From Bacillus fungorum (GTDB taxonomy: Bacteria; Bacillota; Bacilli; Bacillales; Bacillaceae_G), in contig NZ_NWUW01000019.1 of NCBI RefSeq assembly GCF_002746455.1, positions 29,659 to 93,658 of the forward strand: DNA of 64,000 nt. The letters run 5' to 3'. Below, piece after piece: positions 1 to 8,072 of the stretch. Position 1 is the first letter of the stretch. Every line of letters starts with the position of its first letter. A model generated the notes under the pieces. It was not told the DNA's origin and did no database searches. It saw only the letters and a program-made list of their open reading frames with translations. Both the position numbers and the translations under genes were made by a program.

Positions 1-159
1 GCGCATGATTTACCGATGGTTCACTATTTATGTGAAAAAGTGGCTGTCCTATATAAAGGAGAACTTGTTGAATTTGGAAATACGGACGAAGTATTCCGTA
101 ATCCACAACATTCTTATACAAAAACACTATTGGCATCAACACCAAAAATTTCAGGTTAA
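1..159 (+). CDS. Oligopeptide ABC transporter ATP-binding protein, C-terminal end (partial)
   Basis: Open at the left window edge; the last 52 codons are visible in frame 1. The translation begins HDLPMVHYLCEKVAVLYKG and contains a stretch reading VFRNPQHSYTKTLLAS. This is the H-loop and C-terminal signature of OppD/OppF-type ATPases (family knowledge). The protein would power peptide import at the inner face of the membrane. The stop is 13 bases before the oppA start and overlaps that gene's ribosome binding site, so it is the promoter-proximal neighbour in the same operon. OppF is more likely than OppD because the binding protein follows directly, but this is inference. Confidence 0.85.
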   Translation, partial: AHDLPMVHYLCEKVAVLYKGELVEFGNTDEVFRNPQHSYTKTLLASTPKISG

Positions 160-172
160 AGGAGGATGTAGG

Positions 173-1783
173 ATGAAGAAGTTTTTACTGTTTGTCATTA
201 TGACTGTTTTAGCAATTACTTCTGTCGCTTGCGGTAAGAAAGAGACGCAAAAGGCGAGTGCTGGTAAGGGAGAAGGAGATCGATTAGTAACGAATATTGG
301 TAGCGATCCATATACACTTGATTCCGCTATCGCGACAGATAGTACTTCAGGTTATGTAATTGGACATTTATTCTCAAGCTTATATACGCAAGATAGTGAT
401 GGGAAATATCAAAATGAATTAGCAGAGAAAGAAGAAGTAAATGCTGATGGAACTGAGTATACAATTCATTTAAAGAAAGATATTAAATGGTCAGATGGTT
501 CTGCTATTACAGCAAATGATTTTGAATTTGCATGGAAGCGATTATTAAATCCGAAAACGGGTTCTATGAATGCAACAGAAATGTATTTTATTAAAGGGGC
601 AGAGGCATACAATACTGGAAAAGGTGAAGAAGGACAAGTTGGCATTCAAGTCATTGATCCTCAAACATTAAAGGTAACACTTGAGCACCCAGTGTCTTCT
701 ATTAAACAAAAATTAGCAAGCTCATTATTCATTCCATTATCTAAAAAATCAATTGATGATAATAATAAATTAAAAACAGATCCAAAAGAGTTAATTACGA
801 ACGGACCATTCACATTAAAAGAATGGAAGCATAATCAGGCTATTACAGTACAAAAAAATAAAGAATACTATGATAAAAAGGTAACATTAAAAGAAATTGA
901 GTTTCGTATTATTCCAGATTCTAAAACAGCGTACCAATTATACAAATCAAAAGAATTAGATTTACTAAGTAGTTTACCGCAAGAAATGATTGAGAAAGAA
1001 AAAGGAAATAAAGAATATAAACGTGTTGCAGGATTTTCATCTTATATTTATTCGTTTAACGTAGAAAAAGAGCCGTTCACAAATGCGAAAGTACGTAAAG
1101 CATTCTCATTAGCAGTTGATCGTAAGTTTATTGTTGAAAAACTGTATAAAAACAATGCACAAGAAGCAAATGCATTCGTTCCAGAAGGAGCAAAAACACA
1201 AAGTGGGCGTGATTTCCGCAAAGAAAAAGGTGGTTACGTTAAATTTGATCCAGCAGAAGCGAAAAAATTATTAGAAGAAGGCATGAAAGAACAAGGCTGG
1301 TCTACTTTACCTGAAGTAACATTAAAATTCACTACAGATACACAACATAAAAAAGTAGCAGAAGCAATGCAAGAAATGTTTAAGAAAAATCTTGGCGTAG
1401 ATATTAAATTAGAAAATAAAGAGTGGAAGAGTTACATCGACACATATAAGCAAAGTGATTTCCAATTAGCTTATATGGGATGGGGCGGTTCTCTATTAGA
1501 CCCAATTACTAAATTAGATTTATATGCAGGTGATGGTCCAAACAATTATGCAAAATGGCATAATAAAGAATTTGATGCTTTAGTGAAGGAAGCAGAAGTT
1601 GAACAAAATGAAGATAAGCGTTTTGACTTATTGCATAAAGCGGAAGATATTATGTTTACAGATTCACCATTAATTCCAATTATATTCCCGTCGGATTCCT
1701 ATTTACAAAAACAAACGGTATCTGGACTTCAATATTATGTTGGATCTAAACCAGATTTAAGATATGCAAAAATAAAGAAGTAG
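173..1783 (+). CDS. oppA: Oligopeptide-binding lipoprotein OppA (SBP family 5)
   Basis: Encodes 536 aa. The N-terminus has lysines, a hydrophobic stretch and a lipobox ending VACGKK, so it is a membrane-anchored lipoprotein that captures peptides outside the cell for the Opp importer. The SBP family 5 pattern WSDGSAITANDFEFAWKR is at about residues 107-124. Length is normal for OppA. A longer upstream reading frame exists, but ATG 173 is preferred: it follows AAAGGAGGA at 158-166 and starts a proper signal peptide. It directly follows the partial ATPase gene, and a hairpin terminator overlaps its stop. The specific peptide preference cannot be read from the sequence. Confidence 0.93.
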   Translation: MKKFLLFVIMTVLAITSVACGKKETQKASAGKGEGDRLVTNIGSDPYTLDSAIATDSTSGYVIGHLFSSLYTQDSDGKYQNELAEKEEVNADGTEYTIHLKKDIKWSDGSAITANDFEFAWKRLLNPKTGSMNATEMYFIKGAEAYNTGKGEEGQVGIQVIDPQTLKVTLEHPVSSIKQKLASSLFIPLSKKSIDDNNKLKTDPKELITNGPFTLKEWKHNQAITVQKNKEYYDKKVTLKEIEFRIIPDSKTAYQLYKSKELDLLSSLPQEMIEKEKGNKEYKRVAGFSSYIYSFNVEKEPFTNAKVRKAFSLAVDRKFIVEKLYKNNAQEANAFVPEGAKTQSGRDFRKEKGGYVKFDPAEAKKLLEEGMKEQGWSTLPEVTLKFTTDTQHKKVAEAMQEMFKKNLGVDIKLENKEWKSYIDTYKQSDFQLAYMGWGGSLLDPITKLDLYAGDGPNNYAKWHNKEFDALVKEAEVEQNEDKRFDLLHKAEDIMFTDSPLIPIIFPSDSYLQKQTVSGLQYYVGSKPDLRYAKIKK

Positions 1784-1804
1784 GCAACCGCCTACTTCTT
1801 TATT
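1771..1804. terminator. Bidirectional Rho-independent terminator
   Basis: A 15-bp perfect stem (AATAAAGAAGTAGGC with its complement, loop AACC) lies between the convergent oppA and YusW-like genes, with A/T runs on both sides. It can end transcripts from both strands. It includes both stop codons or their edges. Confidence 0.85.
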
Positions 1805-2267
1805 TTATTTCTCTTTTATATTCTTTTTTCGTTCCATCAGAGAAGACAACTTCTAAATCGAATTTTTGGTAGTCTTTATCAAGTTTGAACACGTTCACTA
1901 CTTGATCGATTACTTCTTGGTCAGGAGTATCTTTATCAAATTTTAATTCTTGTAGAAGTGGGCTTAATTTTGTGATAGCCTCGTCTCCTGTTAATTTTAC
2001 ATCTGCTTTATGATCTTCAATTTTTGCTTCCATTTTTTTATCAGCTGCTACATTTTTATAGTCTGCTTCGTAGTCTTTCTTTGTATCTTGGTAGTCTGCC
2101 TTTAAATCGAATTCATTGAAGTTTAATTTTAAATCAGCAGGAGCTTCATTCTTTGCCTCTTCTGTAGTCTTTTTATTAGAAGTTGTGTCTTCTTTTGCAG
2201 GAGCTTTACATCCTGTTAATGCAGGTACTAGCATAAGAGCTAATAAAACTGATAGTAAAATTCTCAT
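1800..2267 (-). CDS. YusW-like lipoprotein
   Basis: Encodes 155 aa. The lipoprotein signal ends LTGCKAPAKE, followed by a charged, low-complexity linker and a C-terminal domain with alternating acidic and lysine residues ending TKKEYKREIK. It resembles the B. subtilis YusW family, which is secreted and of unknown function. The start at 2267 follows TAAGGAGGAATTTATA; an in-frame start 36 bases upstream has no better site. It is a single gene, convergent with oppA and sharing its terminator. No biochemical role is proposed. Confidence 0.8.
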   Translation of the reverse strand: MRILLSVLLALMLVPALTGCKAPAKEDTTSNKKTTEEAKNEAPADLKLNFNEFDLKADYQDTKKDYEADYKNVAADKKMEAKIEDHKADVKLTGDEAITKLSPLLQELKFDKDTPDQEVIDQVVNVFKLDKDYQKFDLEVVFSDGTKKEYKREIK

Positions 2268-2439
2268 TATAAATTCCTCCTTATGTAAATTCGTTCTATA
2301 CAAGTTTTTCCCAAAATCATGTAATTATGTATGTGCTGAAAATAAATTATTATCCTGTAGCCACAGGGGCTAATCCGCAATTTAAATCAAAAACAATTTG
2401 TATGTATATGGTAAATTGAAGTTGTGAGAAGGTACTAAA

Positions 2440-2775
2440 ATGTATGAAGAATATAAAGCGATGATAAAAAAAGCAATTAAATATATAGAAGATCATTTAG
2501 ATGAGGAGCTTACAACAGAAAAAGTGGCATCTCACAGTGCCGTATCGATGTACCATTTTCATCGTATTTTTCAAAGCTATGTTGGGATGAGTGTAACGAA
2601 TTATATTCGAAAGAGAAGGTTAACACATGCTGCGCAGGTTTTAGTGTCGACTGAGAGAGCAGTTATTGATATTGCGGTGCAATACGGTTTTTCCTCACAA
2701 GAGGCATTTACTAGAGCTTTTAAAAGGATGTTTCAATACAAAAAGAAGGGAAAGAGGATTATTGACAATGATTAG
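2440..2775 (+). pseudogene. Truncated AraC-family transcriptional regulator
   Basis: Encodes 111 aa with a near-complete AraC DNA-binding region: AIKYIEDHLDEELTTEKVA, then the first helix-turn-helix (SVSMYHFHRIFQSYVGMSV) and the second (VIDIAVQYGFSSQEAFTRAFK). Right after FKRMFQ, where family members continue with a ..G.TP..YR motif and often an effector-binding domain, the frame runs into YKKKGKRIIDND and stops. The tetR promoter's -35 box lies in the last codons. This looks like a deletion that removed the C-terminal part. A small stand-alone AraC protein (MarA/SoxS size) is possible but the second HTH is clipped. Confidence 0.65.
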
Positions 2776-2809
2776 AAAAAGTATATAATCTAAATGTAAG
2801 TGATCACTT
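2762..2809 (+). promoter_or_regulatory. tetR promoter with palindromic operator
   Basis: TTGACA at 2762-2767 and TATAAT at 2784-2789 with a 16-base spacer, an excellent SigA promoter. The perfect 12-bp palindrome AAGTGATCACTT at 2798-2809 sits on the expected transcription start. Its position suits autorepression by the TetR-type regulator encoded 21 bases further on. Confidence 0.75.
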
Positions 2810-2830
2810 GCATGAGAGAGAGAGGATTTT

Positions 2831-3412
2831 ATGGCGCGCTCAAAAACAGCAGAAAAAATCATCCAAGCAGCAATTGAATTAGTGAAAGAAAAGGGATATA
2901 CAGCAGCGACAACGAAAGAAATTGCAATGCGTGCTGGTGTTAATGAAGTAACGATATTCCGCAATTTTAAAAGTAAAAAGGGTGTTATTGAAGCGGCGGT
3001 TGCTGAATTTTCGTATGTACCGCATTTAAAACATTTTTTACAAACAGAAATTGTATGGGAATTAGAAACGGATTTAAAGAACTTAGCAAGGCATTATCAT
3101 AAATTTTTAGGTAGCATAAAAGATATTATTTTTATCGGTATACGTGAGGCGAGGGAATTTCCTGAATTAGATGAGGAAATCTCCAAAATTCCAAAAGGGT
3201 TAAAAGAAGAACTAATCATATATTTTGCTAAAATGCAGGAACAGGGAAAGATTATTCATACAAATATTGAAGCGCAAGTAATGAATTTTATATGGATAAA
3301 TTTTGGTTACTTCCTATCTAAATTGCGTTTTGAAAACCGACTTATGGAAATCGATGATGAGAAATTTATTGAGAATAATATAGTTTTATATGCTAGGGCT
3401 TTAAGACCCTAG
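2831..3412 (+). CDS. TetR/AcrR family transcriptional regulator
   Basis: Encodes 193 aa. The N-terminal TetR helix-turn-helix spans residues 6-52: AEKIIQAAIELVKEKGY, then TTKEIAMRAGVNEVTIFRNF. The remainder is a helical ligand-binding and dimerisation region typical in size for the family. ATG 2831 follows a purine-rich AGAGAGAGAGGA site. It lies directly upstream of an ABC-2 type membrane protein, and related palindromes precede both genes, so it most likely represses itself and that gene. The inducer is unknown. Confidence 0.88.
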   Translation: MARSKTAEKIIQAAIELVKEKGYTAATTKEIAMRAGVNEVTIFRNFKSKKGVIEAAVAEFSYVPHLKHFLQTEIVWELETDLKNLARHYHKFLGSIKDIIFIGIREAREFPELDEEISKIPKGLKEELIIYFAKMQEQGKIIHTNIEAQVMNFIWINFGYFLSKLRFENRLMEIDDEKFIENNIVLYARALRP

Positions 3413-3433
3413 TATTTATTTAAAATAAAATGA

Positions 3434-3449
3434 AAGTAAGTACTTGCTT
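3434..3449 (+). promoter_or_regulatory. Candidate TetR operator before the ABC-2 permease
   Basis: Near-palindrome AAGTAAGTACTTGCTT just upstream of the permease gene. It contains the half-sites GTAAGT and ACTTGC that also flank the tetR palindrome at 2796-2811, but the halves are 4 bases closer together. A shared regulator is likely, but the spacing difference needs an explanation. Confidence 0.5.
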
Positions 3450-3470
3450 GCTAAATGGGAGAGCGGGAAG

Positions 3471-4613
3471 ATGGATACATTAAAACAGTTTTTAAAAAGA
3501 CCAGGTACGTATATAGGAATGGTAGTAGCGCTATCATTCCAAATTATTTTCTTTTGTGTTTGGTTAACGGCATATGATGGAGTGAATGAAAGAGCTGCTC
3601 AAATGCGTATCGCTATTGTGAATGAAGATGAAAATATAGGTAGTAAAATAGCAGAAGGTTTGCAGAGAAATTTACCATTTCAGGTGAAAGCAGAACAGTC
3701 TATGGAAAAAGCAAATAAAGAAATGAATGACCATGTGTACGATATGATTATTGAAATTCCTGCTTCTTTTTCAAAGGATATAAATGAAGCAGGAAAATCA
3801 AGTTTAGACTTCCATATTAATCAAGCGAATGCCATGATGGCAAAGCAAATGATGGAAGGAGCAGCAAAACAAATTCGAGACAATGTAAATAAAGAGATAA
3901 CAAGTTATAAGAAACAAGCGATTGGTGGGAAATTACAAGCTGTAGGGTCTGAGAATGTAGAAGTGATAAAAGGTTTAACCGAAAATTCAATTGGTTTTAC
4001 AGTTCATAAAGTAAATGATGCAAAAGGATTTTCGGCTAATATGGTACCATTAATGATGGTATTAGCTTCATTTGTAGGAGCAATGATCATGAGTATGGAA
4101 CTATCAAAAGTTGCAAAGGAAGTAAGGAACGGTTGGAGTAATTTCGTATCAAGACAAATCATTAACGGTACAGTATCAATTTTACTTGCATGCATTACAA
4201 TTGGTTTAATGAGAGGATTTCAAATTGAAATGCATGAAGCAGTATGGAGTATATGGGTATTTCAAGCGATAATTTTCTTCGCCTTTCTTTCATTAACACA
4301 AATGTTCATAACTGTTTTCGGAAATGCAGGTATGATTTTTAATATCATTTCACTATCGCTACAGCTTGTAAGTTCAGGAGTAATCGTACCACATGAGATG
4401 CTTTCTAAAACATATCAAACAATCGGCGAATTATTTCCCGCAACATATGCAGCGAATGGCTATTATACAATAATATTTGGAGGAGTTAGTTTAGAGAAAA
4501 ATATTATTTCATTATTAGTTATTATATTGGTTACACAATCGCTAGCAGTGGTTACTTTAGCTATAAAAGGAATCGTAAAGGGAAGAAGAAGCTCTGTAGT
4601 TAAAGAAGTATAA
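3471..4613 (+). CDS. ABC-2/YhgE-Pip type membrane protein
   Basis: Encodes 380 aa. One N-terminal membrane helix (residues ~16-36), a roughly 150-residue extracytoplasmic segment, then five to six helices in the C-terminal half (from MVPLMMVLASFVGAMIM on). This is the layout of ABC-2 export permeases and of the YhgE/Pip family. ATG 3471 is chosen over an upstream TTG at 3444 because it has a GGAGA site about 8 bases away and begins just before the first helix. No ATPase is encoded nearby. TetR control suggests export of, or tolerance to, a toxic compound (inference). Confidence 0.75.
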   Translation: MDTLKQFLKRPGTYIGMVVALSFQIIFFCVWLTAYDGVNERAAQMRIAIVNEDENIGSKIAEGLQRNLPFQVKAEQSMEKANKEMNDHVYDMIIEIPASFSKDINEAGKSSLDFHINQANAMMAKQMMEGAAKQIRDNVNKEITSYKKQAIGGKLQAVGSENVEVIKGLTENSIGFTVHKVNDAKGFSANMVPLMMVLASFVGAMIMSMELSKVAKEVRNGWSNFVSRQIINGTVSILLACITIGLMRGFQIEMHEAVWSIWVFQAIIFFAFLSLTQMFITVFGNAGMIFNIISLSLQLVSSGVIVPHEMLSKTYQTIGELFPATYAANGYYTIIFGGVSLEKNIISLLVIILVTQSLAVVTLAIKGIVKGRRSSVVKEV

Positions 4614-4616
4614 AGT

Positions 4617-4648
4617 AAAAAAGGTATCCTTCAATTGGATACCTTTTT
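4617..4648 (+). terminator. Rho-independent terminator
   Basis: Stem AAAAAGGTATCC / GGATACCTTTTT with a 7-base loop follows the permease stop. It also faces the oppA relic on the other strand. Confidence 0.85.
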
Positions 4649-4659
4649 ACTGGTACTTA

Positions 4660-4839
4660 TTATTTTGCAACATCCATTGTTGGAATTTCTGAAGCGAATG
4701 ATAAGTTAATTGCCTGTTTATCATTTACTTTATCATTTGCTTTCACTCCGCTTGCATGATCTTTATTTCCCCCGCAAGCAGTTAGTAATAGACTTGCCCC
4801 TAAAACAGATGCAACAACAGGCACAACTTTTTTCTTCAT
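4660..4839 (-). pseudogene. N-terminal relic of an oppA paralogue
   Basis: Only 59 codons. They start MKKKVVPVVASVLGASLLL, carry a lipobox (TACGGNK) and end ASEIPTMDVAK then stop. The neighbouring 546-aa OppA begins MKKKFVPGIASVVGVSILL and continues PTEIRTMDTARATD at the same point. This is therefore a family 5 binding protein cut off after its first 11%. It may still yield a short lipopeptide, but it cannot bind substrate. Confidence 0.8.
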
Positions 4840-4949
4840 TGTTCGTTCCGCCCTAAATGTGTTGATTGTAACATCATAATGTCCATGTCTTGAATTGTAG
4901 CTATAGAAGAGAAAACCTATTATAGATATGTGCATGTAGGCAATCAGGT

Positions 4950-4975
4950 GTTCAATATGTATATACATATTGAAC
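4950..4975. promoter_or_regulatory. Perfect 26-bp palindrome upstream of the oppA relic
   Basis: GTTCAATATGTA followed by TA and the exact complement of the first 12 bases. It lies about 110 bases upstream of the relic start, where an operator would be expected. It contains TATGTATATACATA, which is two bases shorter than the PlcR box layout, so PlcR is not claimed. Confidence 0.5.
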
Positions 4976-5123
4976 TATAATTTATCGTTATATATTTCAA
5001 CGTAGTAGACGTTATATTTTGATGGTGAAATATTTCGTTTCTTTAATTTTTAGAATATTAACACTGGAAAGAACTATATGTCAATAATAAAAATAGAATG
5101 TTGTTTTTTGAAATAATATATTA

Positions 5124-5161
5124 AAAAAGTAGATTCCGATGTATTAAGGAATCTACTTTTA
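5124..5161 (-). terminator. Terminator of the SAM-controlled oppA gene
   Basis: Stem AAAAGTAGATTCC pairs with GGAATCTACTTTT around a 9-base loop, followed on the minus strand by a T-rich stretch. It lies 58 bases past the oppA stop. Confidence 0.8.
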
Positions 5162-5218
5162 ATGCATTTTGTGAAAAAATAATTAGTATGGTGGAATAAC
5201 GTTGGTTAAAGTTCCACT

Positions 5219-6859
5219 TTATTTTTCAATTTTTGCCCATTTGAAGTTTAACTGACCAGCAAAGTCTACTTGCACAATTCCTTTCACATAAGAACGTTCT
5301 AAATAAGATTCTCCTTTTTGATAAAGAGGAGCGATAACAGAGTCTTTAAATAGTATTTTTTCTGATGCTAGTAATGCATCAAAGCGAGCTTTTTCATCAC
5401 CAGCTAAAGTCGTTTTCACTTTCTCAATTGTGTCATCGAATTCCTTATTAGAGTAGTGATCTAAGTTATAAGGGTTATTCGTTGTAAATAGTTCAAGGAA
5501 TGTAATTGGATCCGCAAAGTCAGGACTCCAGCCGTCAATTCCGATTTCGTAGTCACCTTTTAATAACAGTGAAACTTGTTGCTTACGCGGTTGCGGTTTT
5601 AACTTCACTGTTAATCCATCTAAATTCTTTTCTAGTTGCCCTTTTAAGAACTCACCAGTTTTCTTATCAAGATCAGCATCACTTGTTAATAATTCTAATG
5701 TTATCTTTTCAGAACCAAGCTCTTGTTTAGCCTTTTTCCATAATTCTTGAGCGGATTTTGTATCGACCTTTGTTAAATTACCGTTTGCAGTACGGAAGTC
5801 TTTTCCATCAGGTCCTTTTGCGAAGTTTTTCGGAACGAGACCAAAGGTTGGTGTAGAGCCATCATTTAATAACGTATTTACAAAGGATTTTCGATCGATT
5901 GTTTGATCGATTGCTTGTCGTGCAGAAACGTTTTGAAGTACTTTGTTTTGTTGATTCATACGTAAAAATTGTACGCCTACATTCGGACGTTCTTTGAAGT
6001 TACCATCCTTTTTGTATTTATCAACGAAGTCGGATGTTAATTTTATACGGTCTAATTGTTTTGATTCGAATAGGTTTACTTCTGTTGATTTTTCTTTTAC
6101 GACGTTAAAATTGATTTCCTCTAGTTTGACAGTATCTTTATCCCAATAGGTAGGGTTTTTCTTGAATTTAAAGCTTTGTTCGTGCTTCCAATCGCTTAGT
6201 GTAAAAGCTCCGTTGTACAAGATTGTATTATCTTCTAAAGCATACTTATCACCTTGTGCTTTAAAGAATTCCTCGTTAATTGGTAGAAATGTTGGGAACG
6301 CTGTTAAGCTAATAAAATATGGAACAGGGCGTTCTAATTCTACCTCAAACGTATGGTCATCAATTGCTTTTACACCAAGTTGGTCGGTTGGAAGTTCTTT
6401 GTTGTTAATTTTTGTTGCATTTTTAATATCAAAGAATAGAAATGCATATTCAGAGGCTGTTGCTGGATCGACAGCTCTTTGCCAAGCGAAGACAAAATCT
6501 TTCGCTGTAACAGGCGTGCCGTTTGACCATTTTGAATCTCGCAGGTGGAATGTGTATTTCGTTTTATCACCACTTACTTCATGAGATTTTGCAACACCAG
6601 GGACAGGTTTATTACTTTCACCAAGATTATACAAACCTTCAAATACGTTTCTCATTACTTGACCAGAATCGGTATCTGTAGCACGAGCCGTATCCATTGT
6701 TCGTATTTCAGTAGGTGAAGATAAGTTTAAAACTTGTTTACTAGGTGCCTCATCTTTTGCATTTGCTCCACTCGCTTCGTTTTTATAACTACCGCAACCA
6801 GTTAATAAAATACTTACTCCTACAACTGATGCAATACCGGGTACAAACTTCTTTTTCAT
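5219..6859 (-). CDS. Oligopeptide-binding lipoprotein, SAM-riboswitch controlled
   Basis: Encodes 546 aa. Lipobox ILLTGCGS near residue 22; SBP family 5 signature WSNGTPVTAKDFVFAWQRAV near residues 110-130; full family length. The start follows TTAGGAGGAAAATCAA. No permease or ATPase genes lie beside it, so it probably feeds an importer encoded elsewhere. Its leader carries an S-box riboswitch with terminator, meaning expression falls when S-adenosylmethionine is plentiful. A role in recovering methionine or methionine-containing peptides follows by inference. The truncated paralogue at 4660-4839 lies just downstream. Confidence 0.9.
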   Translation of the reverse strand: MKKKFVPGIASVVGVSILLTGCGSYKNEASGANAKDEAPSKQVLNLSSPTEIRTMDTARATDTDSGQVMRNVFEGLYNLGESNKPVPGVAKSHEVSGDKTKYTFHLRDSKWSNGTPVTAKDFVFAWQRAVDPATASEYAFLFFDIKNATKINNKELPTDQLGVKAIDDHTFEVELERPVPYFISLTAFPTFLPINEEFFKAQGDKYALEDNTILYNGAFTLSDWKHEQSFKFKKNPTYWDKDTVKLEEINFNVVKEKSTEVNLFESKQLDRIKLTSDFVDKYKKDGNFKERPNVGVQFLRMNQQNKVLQNVSARQAIDQTIDRKSFVNTLLNDGSTPTFGLVPKNFAKGPDGKDFRTANGNLTKVDTKSAQELWKKAKQELGSEKITLELLTSDADLDKKTGEFLKGQLEKNLDGLTVKLKPQPRKQQVSLLLKGDYEIGIDGWSPDFADPITFLELFTTNNPYNLDHYSNKEFDDTIEKVKTTLAGDEKARFDALLASEKILFKDSVIAPLYQKGESYLERSYVKGIVQVDFAGQLNFKWAKIEK

Positions 6860-6908
6860 TTGATTTTCCTCCTAAATAATTAAGTTTGGATGATGATGAG
6901 GGAAATGA

Positions 6909-7130
6909 AAAAAAATCCCTCTTTTCATATTGAGAAAGAGGGATTTTTACGTACAAGTTATGCACCCGTATATAAACGAAGTCCCTCATTCTATCTTTCA
7001 AGCCATAAAGCTTGCAGGAAGTGGCACAGTATTCAAAAATGAACCTGCTGCCGAGGTTTCAAAGGGCCAGTCCCTCCACCTCTCTTGATACAATGAGTAA
7101 ATTTTATTAATTTTTGTGTTTCTTTGATAA
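6909..7130 (-). ncRNA. SAM (S-box) riboswitch with intrinsic terminator
   Basis: Read on the minus strand, the aptamer (7097 to 6985) shows the S-box landmarks in order: the P1 strand near CTCATTGTATCAAGAGAGG, then GGTGGAGGGACTGGCCC, GAAACC, CGGCAGC, ACTGTGCCACTTCCTGCAA, and GAAAGATAGAATGAG closing P1. A stem of AAATCCCTCTTT with its complement and a T run (6948 to 6909) is the terminator, ending about 50 bases before the oppA start. Bound SAM should favour termination (family knowledge). Confidence 0.95.
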
Positions 7131-7136
7131 TTCAAA

Positions 7137-7165
7137 ATCTTACACCTTGGATGATGAAGTGTCAA
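7137..7165 (-). promoter_or_regulatory. Promoter of the SAM riboswitch transcript
   Basis: Minus strand TTGACA at 7160-7165 and TAAGAT at 7137-7142 with a 17-base spacer. Transcription would start near 7130, about 33 bases before the aptamer. Confidence 0.8.
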
Positions 7166-7205
7166 CTGAATGAAATATAGTTTAAATTTTCAGTTTTCTT
7201 TAACG

Positions 7206-7234
7206 AAAAACCACTGCATATGGCAGTGGTTTTT
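7206..7234 (-). terminator. Terminator of the proC-yvgN operon
   Basis: Stem AAAAACCACTGC / GCAGTGGTTTTT with an ATATG-type loop, directly after the yvgN stop on the minus strand. It isolates the operon from the riboswitch promoter. Confidence 0.85.
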
Positions 7235-7237
7235 CTA

Positions 7238-8071
7238 CTAGAAGTTAAAGTTATCTGGATCTGGACCAACGCGACGATCTTCATTTAAAGCTTGAATTGC
7301 TTTCATATCATCAGCACTTAATTCAAAGTCGAAGATGTTTGCATTTTCAATAATGCGATGTTCTTTAATAGATTTAGGGATTGTTACAACTTCGTTTTGT
7401 AGATCCCAGCGTAAAATAATTTGTGCAGTTGATTTATTATATTTTGTCGCAATGTCTTGTAATGTTGGGTTATCTAGTAGCTGTCCTTGCATTAATGGTG
7501 ACCAAGCTTCAAGCTGGATGTTATGTTCTTTACAGAAAGCATGTAATTCTTCTTGTGCTAAACGCGGGTGGTATTCCACTTGGTTGACCATTGGCTTAAT
7601 TTCAGCAATTTCAAATACGTCTTGTAAGTGGTGAATGTGGAAATTACTCACACCAATTGCACGAACACGGCCGTCTTTATAAAGCTTTTCTAACGCTTTC
7701 CATGATTCAGTATATTTCCCTTTTACAGGCCAATGTACTAAATATAAATCTAGATACTCTAGACCTAATTTTTCTAATGTAGTTTCAAATGCTTGAAGTG
7801 TTGTTTCGTACCCTTGATCGCTATTCCATACTTTTGATGTGATAAATAATTCTTCACGTGAAACACCTGATTCACGGATCGCTTGTCCAACACCTTCTTC
7901 GTTTTGATAGATTGCTGCAGTATCGATGCTGCGGTAGCCATTTTGAATTGCTGCTTTTACAGATTCAATTACTTCTGAACCATCTTCTACTTTAAAAACA
8001 CCTAAACCAAACCAAGGCATTTTTACACCGTTATGTAATGTTGTATAGTCTTTTAAACTTGTTAAACTCAT
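7238..8071 (-). CDS. yvgN: Aldo/keto reductase, YvgN-type glyoxal/methylglyoxal reductase
   Basis: Encodes 277 aa, the normal length for the family. AKR landmarks are present: GYRSIDTAAIYQNEEGVG holds the catalytic Asp and Tyr, FITSKVW holds the Lys, LYLVHWPVKG holds the His, and GVSNFHIHHL, NQVEYHP and TIPKSIKEHRI mark cofactor binding. It closely resembles B. subtilis YvgN, an NADPH-dependent reductase of methylglyoxal and glyoxal. The start follows TAGGGGGAAATAAT. It begins one base after the upstream reductase stop, so the two are co-transcribed. The B. subtilis neighbourhood yvgK-modA-modB-yvgN is preserved here over about 5 kb. Confidence 0.9.
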   Translation of the reverse strand: MSLTSLKDYTTLHNGVKMPWFGLGVFKVEDGSEVIESVKAAIQNGYRSIDTAAIYQNEEGVGQAIRESGVSREELFITSKVWNSDQGYETTLQAFETTLEKLGLEYLDLYLVHWPVKGKYTESWKALEKLYKDGRVRAIGVSNFHIHHLQDVFEIAEIKPMVNQVEYHPRLAQEELHAFCKEHNIQLEAWSPLMQGQLLDNPTLQDIATKYNKSTAQIILRWDLQNEVVTIPKSIKEHRIIENANIFDFELSADDMKAIQALNEDRRVGPDPDNFNF

Positions 8072-8072
8072 A

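Noticed and set aside
4950..4975. PlcR box
   Set aside because: TATGTATATACATA is two bases shorter than TATGNAN4TNCATA, so the layout does not fit.
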